Source: Dawidia cretensis (lineage in GTDB: Bacteria; Bacteroidota; Bacteroidia; Cytophagales; Cyclobacteriaceae). Taken from it: a stretch of DNA of 64,000 bases. The notes under the pieces are model-generated. The model was not told the DNA's origin. It did not search any database and saw nothing but the letters and a program-made list of their open reading frames with translations. Made by a program: the position numbers and the translations under genes. The stretch is from positions 1 through 64,000 of the forward strand of contig NZ_JAHESE010000034.1 in assembly GCF_018598175.1 (NCBI RefSeq), read 5' to 3'. Position 1 is the first letter of the stretch. Every line of letters starts with the position of its first letter. Shown here piece after piece: positions 54,431 to 63,118 of the stretch.

Positions 54431-56005
54431 CTATTTCAATTCCAACACTACGACCGAAAACGGCGGTACCGTCACATTCAACGCTCCGCCTTTCAACTTC
54501 GCGGCATTAAACGCCACTGGCTTTATATTCTCCGGTTTATCAAATGTATTATGATCCGTTAGCGTCTTCGCCGTCAACACACGTCCCGACACCGTCTTGT
54601 ATGTCGTGCCGCCAAACAAATCAACACTAACCTCCTGCGCATTTTTCGCATCGATGTTCACCAACGAGATATGCGTGCGTCCTTGCGCATCGACGGAAGC
54701 CGATGCGGATACTGCCGGCAGCTTATCATTACCGAACGCATAATCTTTCGTCTGTAGTGCAAGCGGTAGCAGCTTGGCATCCTGGTGCACTTTGTACATT
54801 TCCATGACATGATAGGTGGGCGTCAGGATCATCTTTTCTTCGTCCGTGAGTATCACGGCTTGCAATACGTTGATGGTTTGGGCGAGGTTGGCCATGCGCA
54901 CGCGGTCGGCGTGGTTGTTGAAGATGTTCAGGGTCATGCCGGCGATCATAGCGTCGCGCATGGTGTTTTGTTGGTATAAGAAGCCAGGGTTGGTGCCTGG
55001 CTCGACGTCATACCAGCCGCCCCACTCGTCCACGACCAGGGCTACACGTTTCGCAGGATCGTATTTGTCCATGATCGTGCTGTGTCGCTGCACCAGCTCT
55101 TCCATGCGCCAGGCTTGTTTCATCGTTTTGAAGTATTGCTCTTCGCTGAAACCCGTGGCGGGGCCTTTGCTGTTCCATTCTATGACGGAGTAATGGTGCA
55201 GGGCCAATCCGCCGAGCATGTGGTGTGGGATATCGCGCATGAGTACTTCCGTCCAGTTATAGTCGGCGCCGTTCGCGCCGGAGGCGATGCGGAACAGTTT
55301 GTTGCTGTTGCTCCAGTCTGTCATGAAGGTGGCATACTGGCGGTATATATTGGCATAGTGCTCGGGTTTCATGTTGCCGCCACAGCCCCATGCTTCGTTG
55401 CCCACGCCCCAGTAGCTTACCTTCCAGGGGTTTTCGCGACCATTCTCCTTTCGCCATGCCGACATGGGACTAACCCCACCAAAGTTTACATACTGCAGCC
55501 ACTCCGTAAGCTCCTGCACCGTACCACTGCCGACGTTGGCGGCCAGGTATGGCTCGGTGCCCAGCAGCTCGCACATGTCGAGGAAGTCGTGCGTGCCAAA
55601 GCTGTTGTCTTCCGTCACGCCGCCCCACCATACGTTGACGATCTTCGGACGTTTGTCTTTCGCGCCTACGCCGTCCTTCCAATGATAGGTATCGGCAAAG
55701 CATCCGCCGGGCCACCGCAGGTTTGGAATATTCAATTGCTTAAGCGCCTCGATGACATCTTTGCGAATCCCCTTTACGTGCGGAACTTTCGTATTGCTTT
55801 CGCCGACGTAAAAACCGCCATATATACACCGCCCCAGGTGCTCGGCAAAATGACCATAGATATGTTTGCTGATGGTGGTTTGCGGAGAGCTTGTTTGTAT
55901 CGAGATTCTATTCGCAGTGCCCTGCGCAAAAACAGAGGCTGCCGCGAAGCATGCCACAAACAGGCATGCAAGTCTTGTCGTAAATGTGTGAAGAAAGGAA
56001 AACAT
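54431..56005 (-). CDS. GH51 alpha-L-arabinofuranosidase, exported
   Basis: 524 residues with an N-terminal signal sequence (MFSFLHTFTTRLACLFVACFAAASVFA), so it is exported, unlike many GH51 enzymes. Family motifs include GHFAEHLGRCIYGG, NLRWPGGCFADTYHWKDG, acid/base Glu204 in VGNEAWGCGG and nucleophile Glu327 in VVDEWGGW. It cleaves terminal alpha-L-arabinofuranosyl residues from arabinans, arabinoxylan or oligosaccharides. The gene is next to araBDA and carries a candidate AraR site upstream, so it provides the arabinose that the pathway uses. Confidence 0.95.
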   Translation of the reverse strand: MFSFLHTFTTRLACLFVACFAAASVFAQGTANRISIQTSSPQTTISKHIYGHFAEHLGRCIYGGFYVGESNTKVPHVKGIRKDVIEALKQLNIPNLRWPGGCFADTYHWKDGVGAKDKRPKIVNVWWGGVTEDNSFGTHDFLDMCELLGTEPYLAANVGSGTVQELTEWLQYVNFGGVSPMSAWRKENGRENPWKVSYWGVGNEAWGCGGNMKPEHYANIYRQYATFMTDWSNSNKLFRIASGANGADYNWTEVLMRDIPHHMLGGLALHHYSVIEWNSKGPATGFSEEQYFKTMKQAWRMEELVQRHSTIMDKYDPAKRVALVVDEWGGWYDVEPGTNPGFLYQQNTMRDAMIAGMTLNIFNNHADRVRMANLAQTINVLQAVILTDEEKMILTPTYHVMEMYKVHQDAKLLPLALQTKDYAFGNDKLPAVSASASVDAQGRTHISLVNIDAKNAQEVSVDLFGGTTYKTVSGRVLTAKTLTDHNTFDKPENIKPVAFNAAKLKGGALNVTVPPFSVVVLELK

Positions 56006-56021
56006 GGGTTTGTCTGGTTTT

Positions 56022-56040
56022 AATTGTACAAATTACAATT
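56022..56040. promoter_or_regulatory. Candidate AraR operator upstream of the arabinofuranosidase gene
   Basis: AATTGTA-CAAAT-TACAATT: 7-bp perfect arms, 5-nt spacer, 17 bp before the start codon. The core ATTGTA-N5-TACAAT recurs at 60889-60905 before araB, which makes AraR the most likely binder. Confidence 0.65.
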
Positions 56041-56137
56041 TAATATAAACAATCGTCCCTGAATCATATAAACAGGAACGCAAAATATTTTAGTCATTCA
56101 GGCCGGCGCTGACGGGTGGGTATACCGGCGGCGGGCG

Positions 56138-56827
56138 TTATATAAACTTCAGCACGTTTGATTCCAACTTGCGGTATTTGACGGTGTCAAACACATAATA
56201 AAAGGCACCTTTCTTCGAAGACTCCCGTTCCTTTTCATCGAGCTTTTTTAAAATGCCCAGCGAAAGCATCTTCTTGGCAAAGTTGCGTTTGTCGAGCTCC
56301 GTCTCGTAGATCGCTTCGTACAGGTTCTGCAGCTGCGGCAGGGTAAACTTCTTTGCCAGCAGCTCGAATCCCACCGGATGCGTCGCTACCTTCTGCCGCA
56401 GCATGCCCTTTGCTTTCTCTACCATCTTTTTATGGTCGAAGATCAACGCCGGCATTTTGTTGAGCGGGAACCAGTGCGACTCGTGCTCCTGCTCCAGCTG
56501 TTTATTATACCCGGCAATGTTGATCAAAGCAAAGTATGCAATCGAGATAACCCGTCCGGCGGTATCCCGGTTTATATCGGTGAACGTATGCAGCTGCTCG
56601 ACATAAACGTCCTTCATGCCCGTGAGCTGGTGGAGTACGCGTAGCGCGGCCTTGTCGGCATTCTCATCCTCCCCTACAAAACCTCCCATCAGCGACCATT
56701 TACCACGTTCCGGCTCGAAACCGCGTTTGATGAGCAACGCCTTTAGCGCACTACCGTCAAACCCAAAGATGATACAGTCGACCGCTACGAGGATCTTCTT
56801 GTGATGTTTATAGTTCTGGATGTCCAT
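56138..56827 (-). CDS. araR: AraR-type regulator with degenerate Nudix domain
   Basis: 229 residues from ATG 56827; a GTG at 56833 is in frame but falls within the promoter box. The N-terminal Nudix fold (VAVDCIIFGFDGSALKALLIKR; PERGKWSLMGGFVGEDENAD) is followed by a winged-helix domain (about 145-229; FTLPQLQNLYEAIYETELDKRNFAKK). In the Nudix box, Gly49, Glu55, Arg63 and Gly70 remain but the catalytic Glu positions are Val64, Gln67 and Leu68, so hydrolysis is not expected. This is the layout of NrtR-type regulators, and in Bacteroidota the arabinose repressor AraR has it. It lies 83 bp after araA in the ara gene order. Confidence 0.9.
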   Translation of the reverse strand: MDIQNYKHHKKILVAVDCIIFGFDGSALKALLIKRGFEPERGKWSLMGGFVGEDENADKAALRVLHQLTGMKDVYVEQLHTFTDINRDTAGRVISIAYFALINIAGYNKQLEQEHESHWFPLNKMPALIFDHKKMVEKAKGMLRQKVATHPVGFELLAKKFTLPQLQNLYEAIYETELDKRNFAKKMLSLGILKKLDEKERESSKKGAFYYVFDTVKYRKLESNVLKFI

Positions 56828-56840
56828 ATCCACGAAGGTA
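56828..56840 (-). promoter_or_regulatory. Likely leaderless promoter of araR
   Basis: Minus-strand TACCTTCG (56840-56833, 7/8 match to TAnnTTTG), then TGGAT and the ATG at 56827. The 5-nt spacer suggests transcription starts at the start codon. It would give araR an own promoter besides read-through from araBDA. Confidence 0.4.
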
Positions 56841-56910
56841 CCCTATCCTTCGAACTTTCACCACAATTTTCCATTACCGGTCTGTCAAAATAAATGTGCT
56901 GGTCCCGGAG

Positions 56911-58404
56911 TTAAGGCCGGTAGTACAGCTCATTCCAGCGCAGCTCGTTCCGGAACTGGCGCAGGTCGGTATTTTTGCCAATGAGGGTATACTCTATACC
57001 GGCCATGTCGGCAAAGTCCTGCAGGTGCTCGGCTGTGAGGTTTTGGCTATAGCAGGTGTGGTGCGCACCGCCGGCCAGGATCCACGCCGCGCAACCTTCG
57101 TGCATTGTCGGGTAGGGCTTCCATAACACCCGGGCTACAGGCAGCCGGGGCAGATCTTGTACAGGCGTGACTGCCTCCACCTCGTTCACCAAAAGCCGGA
57201 AGCGATTGCCCATGTCGATAACCGATGCATTGAGGGCCGGACCCGCAGCCGCGTTGAACACCAGGCGTACCGGGTCGGCCTTGCCGCCGATGCCCAGCGG
57301 ATGAATCTCGCACGAGGGTTTGCCGTCAGCTATAGACGCACAAATTTCCAGCATGTGCGCGCCCAGCACCAGCGGGTTGGTGGGATCAAAATGATAGGTA
57401 TAGTCTTCCATGAAAGAGTTTCCCCCTGGCAGGCCGCTGCCCATGGTCTTCATGGCGCGCACCAGCGCGGCCGTCTTCCAGTCGCCTTCCGCACCGAAAC
57501 CATAACCATCGGCCATGATACGTTGTACCGCGAGACCCGGCAGCTGCACCAGGCCGTGCAGGTCTTCGAACGTATCGGTAAAACCCTTGAAGTTTCCGGC
57601 CGTCAGGAATTCCCGTAAGCCCAATTCAATCCGGGCGGCTTCTTGCAGCGAACCCTGCTGTGCACCACCCTTACGCAAGGTGTCTGCCACCCGATAGCTC
57701 CCTTCGTATTCGTCCACCAGAGAGGCGACGGCCGAATCGGATATGGACCGGATAACCTGTACGAGGTCGCCCATACCATAGCCGTTGACCGAATAGCCGA
57801 ATTTGATCTCTGCCTCTACCTTATCGCCTTCGGTCACGGCCACCTGGCGCATGTTGTCGCCAAAGCGGCAGAACCGCGCGCCCTGCAGATCGTGCCACCC
57901 GGCGGCAGCACGCATCCACACCTGGAGGCGCTCGTGCACGTACGCATCCTGCCAGTGGCCCACGACAACTTTACGCTCGAGGCGCATGCGCGACATGATA
58001 AATCCAAACTCACGGTCGCCGTGCGCGCTCTGGTTCAGGTTCATAAAATCCATGTCAATACCCGACCACGGAATGTCGCGGTTAAACTGGGTGTGTAGGT
58101 GAAGCAAAGGCTTCTGCAGGATCTTCAATCCACCGATCCACATTTTGGCGGGCGAGAAAGTATGCATCCACGCCACCAGGCCAATGCACGTCGTGTGCCG
58201 GTTGGCCTCCTGGCATACCTGGTATATCTCCTCGGGCGTCTTCAGCACCGGCTTATATACCACACGCACGGGAATGGCCGGCGCGGCATCCAGTGTCCGG
58301 GCGATCTCCTCGGAGTGGGCCGCCACTTGTTTTAATGTTTCTTCACCATATAAAGACTGGCTTCCCGTTAGAAACCAAACCTCCAGCGTCTTCAGATTCG
58401 TCAT
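56911..58404 (-). CDS. araA: L-arabinose isomerase
   Basis: 497 residues, the family norm. The N-terminus is [21 protein letters not shown]; diagnostic stretches such as [19 protein letters not shown] and [14 protein letters not shown], plus metal/catalytic Glu and His in [17 protein letters not shown] and [19 protein letters not shown], are complete. It isomerises L-arabinose to L-ribulose in the cytoplasm. It is third in the order araB-araD-araA, 32 bp after araD. Confidence 0.98.
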   Translation of the reverse strand: MTNLKTLEVWFLTGSQSLYGEETLKQVAAHSEEIARTLDAAPAIPVRVVYKPVLKTPEEIYQVCQEANRHTTCIGLVAWMHTFSPAKMWIGGLKILQKPLLHLHTQFNRDIPWSGIDMDFMNLNQSAHGDREFGFIMSRMRLERKVVVGHWQDAYVHERLQVWMRAAAGWHDLQGARFCRFGDNMRQVAVTEGDKVEAEIKFGYSVNGYGMGDLVQVIRSISDSAVASLVDEYEGSYRVADTLRKGGAQQGSLQEAARIELGLREFLTAGNFKGFTDTFEDLHGLVQLPGLAVQRIMADGYGFGAEGDWKTAALVRAMKTMGSGLPGGNSFMEDYTYHFDPTNPLVLGAHMLEICASIADGKPSCEIHPLGIGGKADPVRLVFNAAAGPALNASVIDMGNRFRLLVNEVEAVTPVQDLPRLPVARVLWKPYPTMHEGCAAWILAGGAHHTCYSQNLTAEHLQDFADMAGIEYTLIGKNTDLRQFRNELRWNELYYRP

Positions 58405-58436
58405 GATTGTTGTCGTTTGTCTTTACCGTTGTTTTG

Positions 58437-59138
58437 TTATTGTCCGTAATAGGAATGGGGCCCGTGTTTACGCTCGTAGTGTTTGCGAATGAGCGACTCC
58501 TTCAGGCGTACGGCATCGGGGTGTATCTGGCGTGTGAGGTAGGCCATCTGCGCGACCGACTCCAACACCGCGCTGTTGTAGACAGCTTTGCGACAATCTT
58601 TGCCCCACGTAAACGGCGCGTGACTTCCTACCAGGATCATTTCCATGTCGTGGTAGCTCAGCTTGCGCTCCGCCAGGCAATGGAGGATCTGGAAGCCTGT
58701 TTGATATTCATAATCTCCCGCGATCATCTGGTCGTCCATGGGTGGCGCGCACGGTATGTCGGCCGTGGTGTGGTCGGCATGTGTCGTGCCGAAGATGGGA
58801 ATGTCTGACAGCGCCTGCGCCCAGGCGGTGGCATAGGTAGAATGTGTATGGACAATGCCGCCGACGTCGGGCCAATGGTTGTATAACACAGCGTGCGTCT
58901 TTGTATCAGACGACGGTCGCAACGCACCGTCTACTACATTTCCATCGAAGTCCACGATCACCATCATGGCTGGCGACAACTCGTCGTAGGGCACGCCGCT
59001 GGGCTTGATCGCAAACACGCGTTGTTCGTGATCGGCGGCGCTGACGTTCCCAAAGGTGAACAGCACCAGCCCAAGCTTGGGCAACTGCATGTTGGCATCG
59101 TAAGCTGCCGCGCGGATCGCATCATATTGTTTTTTCAT
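58437..59138 (-). CDS. araD: L-ribulose-5-phosphate 4-epimerase
   Basis: 233 residues, class II aldolase/epimerase fold. The zinc ligands His97 and His99 are in GGIVHTHSTYA, and the later His is in VGSHAPFTWG. The GNVSAAD and THADHTTADIPC signatures fit AraD. It turns L-ribulose 5-phosphate into D-xylulose 5-phosphate for the pentose phosphate pathway. It follows araB by 10 bp. Confidence 0.97.
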   Translation of the reverse strand: MKKQYDAIRAAAYDANMQLPKLGLVLFTFGNVSAADHEQRVFAIKPSGVPYDELSPAMMVIVDFDGNVVDGALRPSSDTKTHAVLYNHWPDVGGIVHTHSTYATAWAQALSDIPIFGTTHADHTTADIPCAPPMDDQMIAGDYEYQTGFQILHCLAERKLSYHDMEMILVGSHAPFTWGKDCRKAVYNSAVLESVAQMAYLTRQIHPDAVRLKESLIRKHYERKHGPHSYYGQ

Positions 59139-59148
59139 GGGGTATACG

Positions 59149-60864
59149 TTAGGCGAGGGCTCCCTGTACAGGTTGTGAATCGGCCTGCGCGGGTTGAACC
59201 GACCGTTCGATCATCGCGCCAAAGGCCTGATACTTTTTATACCGCGATTGATAGTAGGCTACGGTCGCCGGTTGCGGCTCGAAGGTGAGGTCGAACCCCT
59301 GCCCCATCGCCTGCATGGCCACCTCGGCCCACGGGTGTATACCCGCGACCGTCGCGGCAAACATCGCCGCCCCCAGCGCGCACGTCTGCTCCGAGCGATG
59401 GATGCGGATGGATTTGTTCATGACATTGGCCATCACCTGCATGACGTACGGCGCCTTGCGCGCCACGCCCCCCAGGGCGATGATACCTTTTACCGGTATA
59501 CCTTCGTATTGAAAACGGTCGGCAATGGCCTTCGCGCCAAAACATGTAGCCTCCACCCAGGCCTTGAACAACGCCGGCGCATCGCTGCCCAGGCTTAAGC
59601 CCATCAATCCGCCGGTCAGCAGTTGATTTGCATCGGGCGTACGCCGGCCGTTGAGCCAGTCGACGGCCAGTTCGTCGTGCTCGTCCAGCGGAAGCAATCC
59701 CGCCTGTGCCGCGAGCGTGGCAATGAGCTTGTCGCCCAGCTCGGTCTTTAGTTGCCGGGCTATTTCCGGAGGCACCAGCGAAGAGCTTTCCAGCAAGGTT
59801 TCCACCGGCCACAGCAGTAATTTTTTATACCAGGCATATACATCGCCAAAGGCCGACTGTCCGGCCTCTAATCCGATCATGCCCGGCAGTATGGATCCAT
59901 CCACCTGGCCGCAGATACCGCTGATCAGTTTGTTCTCCATATCCTGTTGGGGAATCACCATCATATCGCAGGTAGACGTACCCATGACCTTGCTGAGATA
60001 ATATGGTTCGATCTGGCCGCCCACCGCGCCCATGTGACAGTCGAATGCGCCGATCCCCACGACAACATCCGTCGACAACCCCAGCCGCGCTACCCACGCG
60101 GGGCTCAAATGGCCGGCCGCCTGTGCGGAAGTATAGGTATCGCGCCCCAGTGTCTGTACATATCCTTTCAACAGCGGGTCGAGTGACGTAAAAAAGTCAT
60201 CGGGCGGATAACCGCCGAACGCGGCGGACCACAAGCCTTTGTGCCCGGCGGCGCAGACACCACGTTTTATAGCGTCGGCGTGTTGACCGCCTGTTAGCAG
60301 GAACGGTACCCAGTCACAGTGTTCCACCCAGGTATGGCACGCCTTGCGCACCGCGGTGTCTGCACGCAAGGTGCGCAGCAGCTTGGCCCAGTACCATTCC
60401 GACGAGTATATGCCGCCGACGTATTGTAAATAGTTACCGCCAAATGCCTGCGCATGCGCATTCATCTCGGCGGCCTCACCGACGGATGTATGGTCTTTCC
60501 ACAAGAGGAACATGGCATGCGGATTCTCCTCAAAGCCGGCGGTCAGCGCCAGCGGCGTGCCGGTGCGGTCGACTGCAACGGGTGTCGACCCCGTGGTGTC
60601 TATGCTGATGCCTTTGACATAAGCCGGCGCATTACCACCCGCTTGCGCCAGGCACGCGCGGACCGTATACTCAAGCCCTTCGATGTAATCTTTCGGGTGC
60701 TGCCGGAACTGGTTCGTCGCCGGATCGCAATACAGGCCGTCGCGCCAGCGCGGATAATAAAACACGCTCGTCGCGAGCTCCTCTCCGTTGGCGGCGTTTA
60801 CCAGCATGGAACGTACGGAGTCCGTTCCAAAGTCAATTCCGATCACAAATGAATCACGTGCCAT
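59149..60864 (-). CDS. araB: Ribulokinase
   Basis: 571 residues, FGGY carbohydrate kinase. Start VIGIDFGTDSVRSMLVNAANGEE is the ribulokinase phosphate-binding loop; DTTGSTPVAVD, GAFDCHMGAVGGQ and the second-domain ATP site (GIIALGGVARKAPYVMQVMANVM) complete the fold. It phosphorylates L-ribulose. First gene of the ara operon, preceded by the palindromes at 60889-60905 and 61053-61081. No arabinose transporter is found next to it. Confidence 0.97.
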   Translation of the reverse strand: MARDSFVIGIDFGTDSVRSMLVNAANGEELATSVFYYPRWRDGLYCDPATNQFRQHPKDYIEGLEYTVRACLAQAGGNAPAYVKGISIDTTGSTPVAVDRTGTPLALTAGFEENPHAMFLLWKDHTSVGEAAEMNAHAQAFGGNYLQYVGGIYSSEWYWAKLLRTLRADTAVRKACHTWVEHCDWVPFLLTGGQHADAIKRGVCAAGHKGLWSAAFGGYPPDDFFTSLDPLLKGYVQTLGRDTYTSAQAAGHLSPAWVARLGLSTDVVVGIGAFDCHMGAVGGQIEPYYLSKVMGTSTCDMMVIPQQDMENKLISGICGQVDGSILPGMIGLEAGQSAFGDVYAWYKKLLLWPVETLLESSSLVPPEIARQLKTELGDKLIATLAAQAGLLPLDEHDELAVDWLNGRRTPDANQLLTGGLMGLSLGSDAPALFKAWVEATCFGAKAIADRFQYEGIPVKGIIALGGVARKAPYVMQVMANVMNKSIRIHRSEQTCALGAAMFAATVAGIHPWAEVAMQAMGQGFDLTFEPQPATVAYYQSRYKKYQAFGAMIERSVQPAQADSQPVQGALA

Positions 60865-60888
60865 AGTGGTTATATCATTATACTATTT

Positions 60889-60905
60889 ATTGTACTAAAT
60901 ACAAT
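60889..60905. promoter_or_regulatory. Candidate AraR operator upstream of araB
   Basis: ATTGTA-CTAAA-TACAAT, perfect 6-bp arms, 24 bp before the araB start. It shares the core and 5-nt spacer with the site before the arabinofuranosidase gene. Confidence 0.65.
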
Positions 60906-61052
60906 TAATAAAACACAAGATTCGATGACACCTTTTCTGCACCATCCCATCGTTACCTGTTTGTTTTCGTACCGAAGTACATCTTCCAGCTGTCGGCTCC
61001 TGCCATTTCACCCGCTAACAGTAGGCGGCTACAGAACTATTACTTATATTAT

Positions 61053-61081
61053 TAAACGTAACGTTTACAATTAATAAAACA
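61053..61081. promoter_or_regulatory. Second regulatory cluster upstream of araB
   Basis: TAAACGT-A-ACGTTTA at 61053-61067 is a 15-nt palindrome. Overlapping it, AACGTA-ACGTT-TACAAT (61055-61071) is a degenerate AraR-like site. The 16-nt word TACAATTAATAAAACA occurs here (61066-61081) and at 60900-60915, a direct repeat 166 bp apart, which could bring two sites into register for looping. The rest of 60865-61206 shows no gene. Confidence 0.45.
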
Positions 61082-61206
61082 AAATTCTACTTTAGAATTT
61101 TTCCATCAAAACCATTCATCATATTTCTTACCGACCGGAGAAATGGCCGCGCCAACCCATGTACGGTAAGCTGACAGAACGGCTTTTATGCCCTTTTGCA
61201 TTTTTG

Positions 61207-61218
61207 TACCTTTGTTTT
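61207..61218 (+). promoter_or_regulatory. Likely leaderless promoter of the arginase-like gene
   Basis: TACCTTTG (61207-61214) is a perfect TAnnTTTG match, then TTTT and the ATG at 61219. It is the clearest of the four cases of a -7 box 4-5 nt before the start codon. Confidence 0.55.
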
Positions 61219-62046
61219 ATGAAAACATGCCTTCTTTCCGTACCGTATGACAGTGGTCACCACCGTAAACGTCTGGCCGCAGGGCCGCCCATCCTGATCG
61301 ATGCCGTTGCACAACAGTTGCCGGCATGGGGGCATAGCGCCCGGAAGGCCGAGGTCTTTGTCGACGCGCCGTTCCCTACCGAGGTCACCACGAGCTTTGC
61401 CGTGGCCCATGCCGTGGCGGAACAAGTGGCCGAAGCCAAACGACAGGGGGAGTTTCCCATCGTGTTCACCGGAAATTGTAACGCCGCCGCACTGGGCACA
61501 CTCAGTGGCCTGCAGGAAGACCTGGGCGTGATCTGGTTTGACTGCCACGGCGACTTCAACACGCCCGAAACCACCATCGGTGGCTATCTCGACGGCATGG
61601 CACTGTCCATTGTCGCCGGACAATGCTGGACACAGCTGGCCGAATCGATTCCCGGCTATGCCCCCGTGGCAGAAGACAAGATCATCCTGGCCGGCGCCCG
61701 CGACGTCGACGCCCTGGAGGCTCATCGGCTGGCAACCTCTGCCGTACGGCTGATTACCCCCGCGACCCTCGCCCAACCCGAGAACGCGTTTGACGATTTT
61801 ACACTTCCCGTGCACGCAGTATACCTGCATCTTGACCTGGATGTGCTCGATCCCGACTATGCCCAGGTCAATGAATACAGTGCGCCGGGAGGCTTGTCGC
61901 CGGAAACCTTGTACCATGCCATCGACAGCATCCGCCGCCGTTATACCATTGCCGGTGTAGGCATCACCGCCTACGATCCTTCCCTTGATCCCAATACTCG
62001 CATACCCGAAGTCGCGGTGGAGGTGATCAAACGAATTGTTTCGTGA
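61219..62046 (+). CDS. Arginase/ureohydrolase-family protein
   Basis: 275 residues from ATG 61219, placed by the promoter box; an upstream frame start at 61159 is not conserved-looking. The ureohydrolase metal-binding blocks are mostly kept: FDCHGDF (Asp108, His110, Asp112) and HLDLDVLDP (Asp206, Asp208, Asp211 within 204-212). However, the first block, usually GGDHS with a metal-binding His, reads GNCNAA (85-90), so that ligand is Cys87. Such GNC variants occur in arginase-like proteins and their substrate is unclear. The next gene starts 1 bp later, so the two form a unit. Confidence 0.9.
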   Translation: MKTCLLSVPYDSGHHRKRLAAGPPILIDAVAQQLPAWGHSARKAEVFVDAPFPTEVTTSFAVAHAVAEQVAEAKRQGEFPIVFTGNCNAAALGTLSGLQEDLGVIWFDCHGDFNTPETTIGGYLDGMALSIVAGQCWTQLAESIPGYAPVAEDKIILAGARDVDALEAHRLATSAVRLITPATLAQPENAFDDFTLPVHAVYLHLDLDVLDPDYAQVNEYSAPGGLSPETLYHAIDSIRRRYTIAGVGITAYDPSLDPNTRIPEVAVEVIKRIVS

Positions 62047-62047
62047 T

Positions 62048-63112
62048 ATGAAGCTATTCCGGGAGCTGGTTGAATTTAAGAAAACCGATCGTACGTGGCA
62101 TTTGCCCGTGCTGGCCGGCCTATGTGTAGGCATACCGGTATTAACCGGCTATTATACCGGCCACCTCGTGGACGGCAAGCTGGCGTCGATGGCGGGGCTG
62201 GTGATCTTATACCTGCAAGTTCAACAACAAATGGCCAACCAGTTGATAAAGCTTATGGCCTGCTCCTTTGGACTGATGGTGTCGTTTACGATTGGCGCCA
62301 TGGCCAGCTTCCATCCGCTGTGGTCGTGTCTCATCCTCGGTATATATGCCTTCACCGTACACCTGGCGCTGTTCTATCTCAAGATGAACAAGCCACCCGG
62401 CAACTTCTTTTTTATCATGATCGCGTCGGTGGCGGTATGCCTGCCACACGACCTGGCCATCGTGCCGCACCGCATTGGTCTGGTGGGTATCGGTACGATG
62501 ACCTCCTGCCTCCTGGCATTCTTGTTTTTCCTGTTGATGAACCGACGCAAGCCGGCGGCCTCCGAAACCATTACGGTGGCGAAGAGCCGGTATGTTAACC
62601 TCATCGAATCTGTAACGTTCGGTTTCTTTGTCGGCGCCGCGTTGCTCGCCGGCCGCCTCTTAAAACTTGACAACCCGTATTGGATCCCTACCTCCTGCGC
62701 CGCCGTCATGCAGGGTGTCAGCGTCAAACACATCTGGCAACGTAGCGTACAACGTATTCTGGGAACCTTTGTCGGACTTGTGTTAACATGGACTATCCTC
62801 TTGTTCCATCCGCCGGTGCCGGTACTGTGTCTGAGCATTGTCTTGTTGCAGATTATTGTAGAGATCCTGGTGGTACGCAACTATGGGCTAGCCGTCATTC
62901 TCATCACCGTGCTCACCATCTTCCTGGCAGAATCAGGTGCTGCATTGACGAGTGATCCGAATAAATTACTCACCACGCGGTTCATCGACATCTTCCTGGG
63001 CAGCGCCATGGGCTCACTGGGGGGATGGATACTCTACAATGAAAAACTGCAGTTCGCCGCAACGAGGCAACTACGAAAAACAAAGGTGATCTTTTCGAAG
63101 CTAAAAGAATAG
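62048..63112 (+). CDS. FUSC-family membrane protein
   Basis: 354 residues from ATG 62048; a TTG 12 bp earlier is in frame but overlaps the previous stop. Two blocks of membrane helices (GLCVGIPVLTGYYTG to LAIVPHRIGLVGIGTM; ESVTFGFFVGAALLAGRLLK to FLGSAMGSLGGWIL) are separated by a short charged loop, and the conserved YWIPTSCAAVMQGVSVKHIWQRSVQRI-type second block matches fusaric-acid-resistance-like FUSC proteins. It may export small acids or act on an intermediate of the arginase-like reaction; only co-location supports that. Confidence 0.92.
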   Translation: MKLFRELVEFKKTDRTWHLPVLAGLCVGIPVLTGYYTGHLVDGKLASMAGLVILYLQVQQQMANQLIKLMACSFGLMVSFTIGAMASFHPLWSCLILGIYAFTVHLALFYLKMNKPPGNFFFIMIASVAVCLPHDLAIVPHRIGLVGIGTMTSCLLAFLFFLLMNRRKPAASETITVAKSRYVNLIESVTFGFFVGAALLAGRLLKLDNPYWIPTSCAAVMQGVSVKHIWQRSVQRILGTFVGLVLTWTILLFHPPVPVLCLSIVLLQIIVEILVVRNYGLAVILITVLTIFLAESGAALTSDPNKLLTTRFIDIFLGSAMGSLGGWILYNEKLQFAATRQLRKTKVIFSKLKE

Positions 63113-63118
63113 GCGTTG

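Noticed and set aside
61186-62133. Minus-strand frame of 315 codons opposite the arginase-like gene
   Set aside because: Opposite strand of a gene with clear catalytic motifs; no protein-like character.
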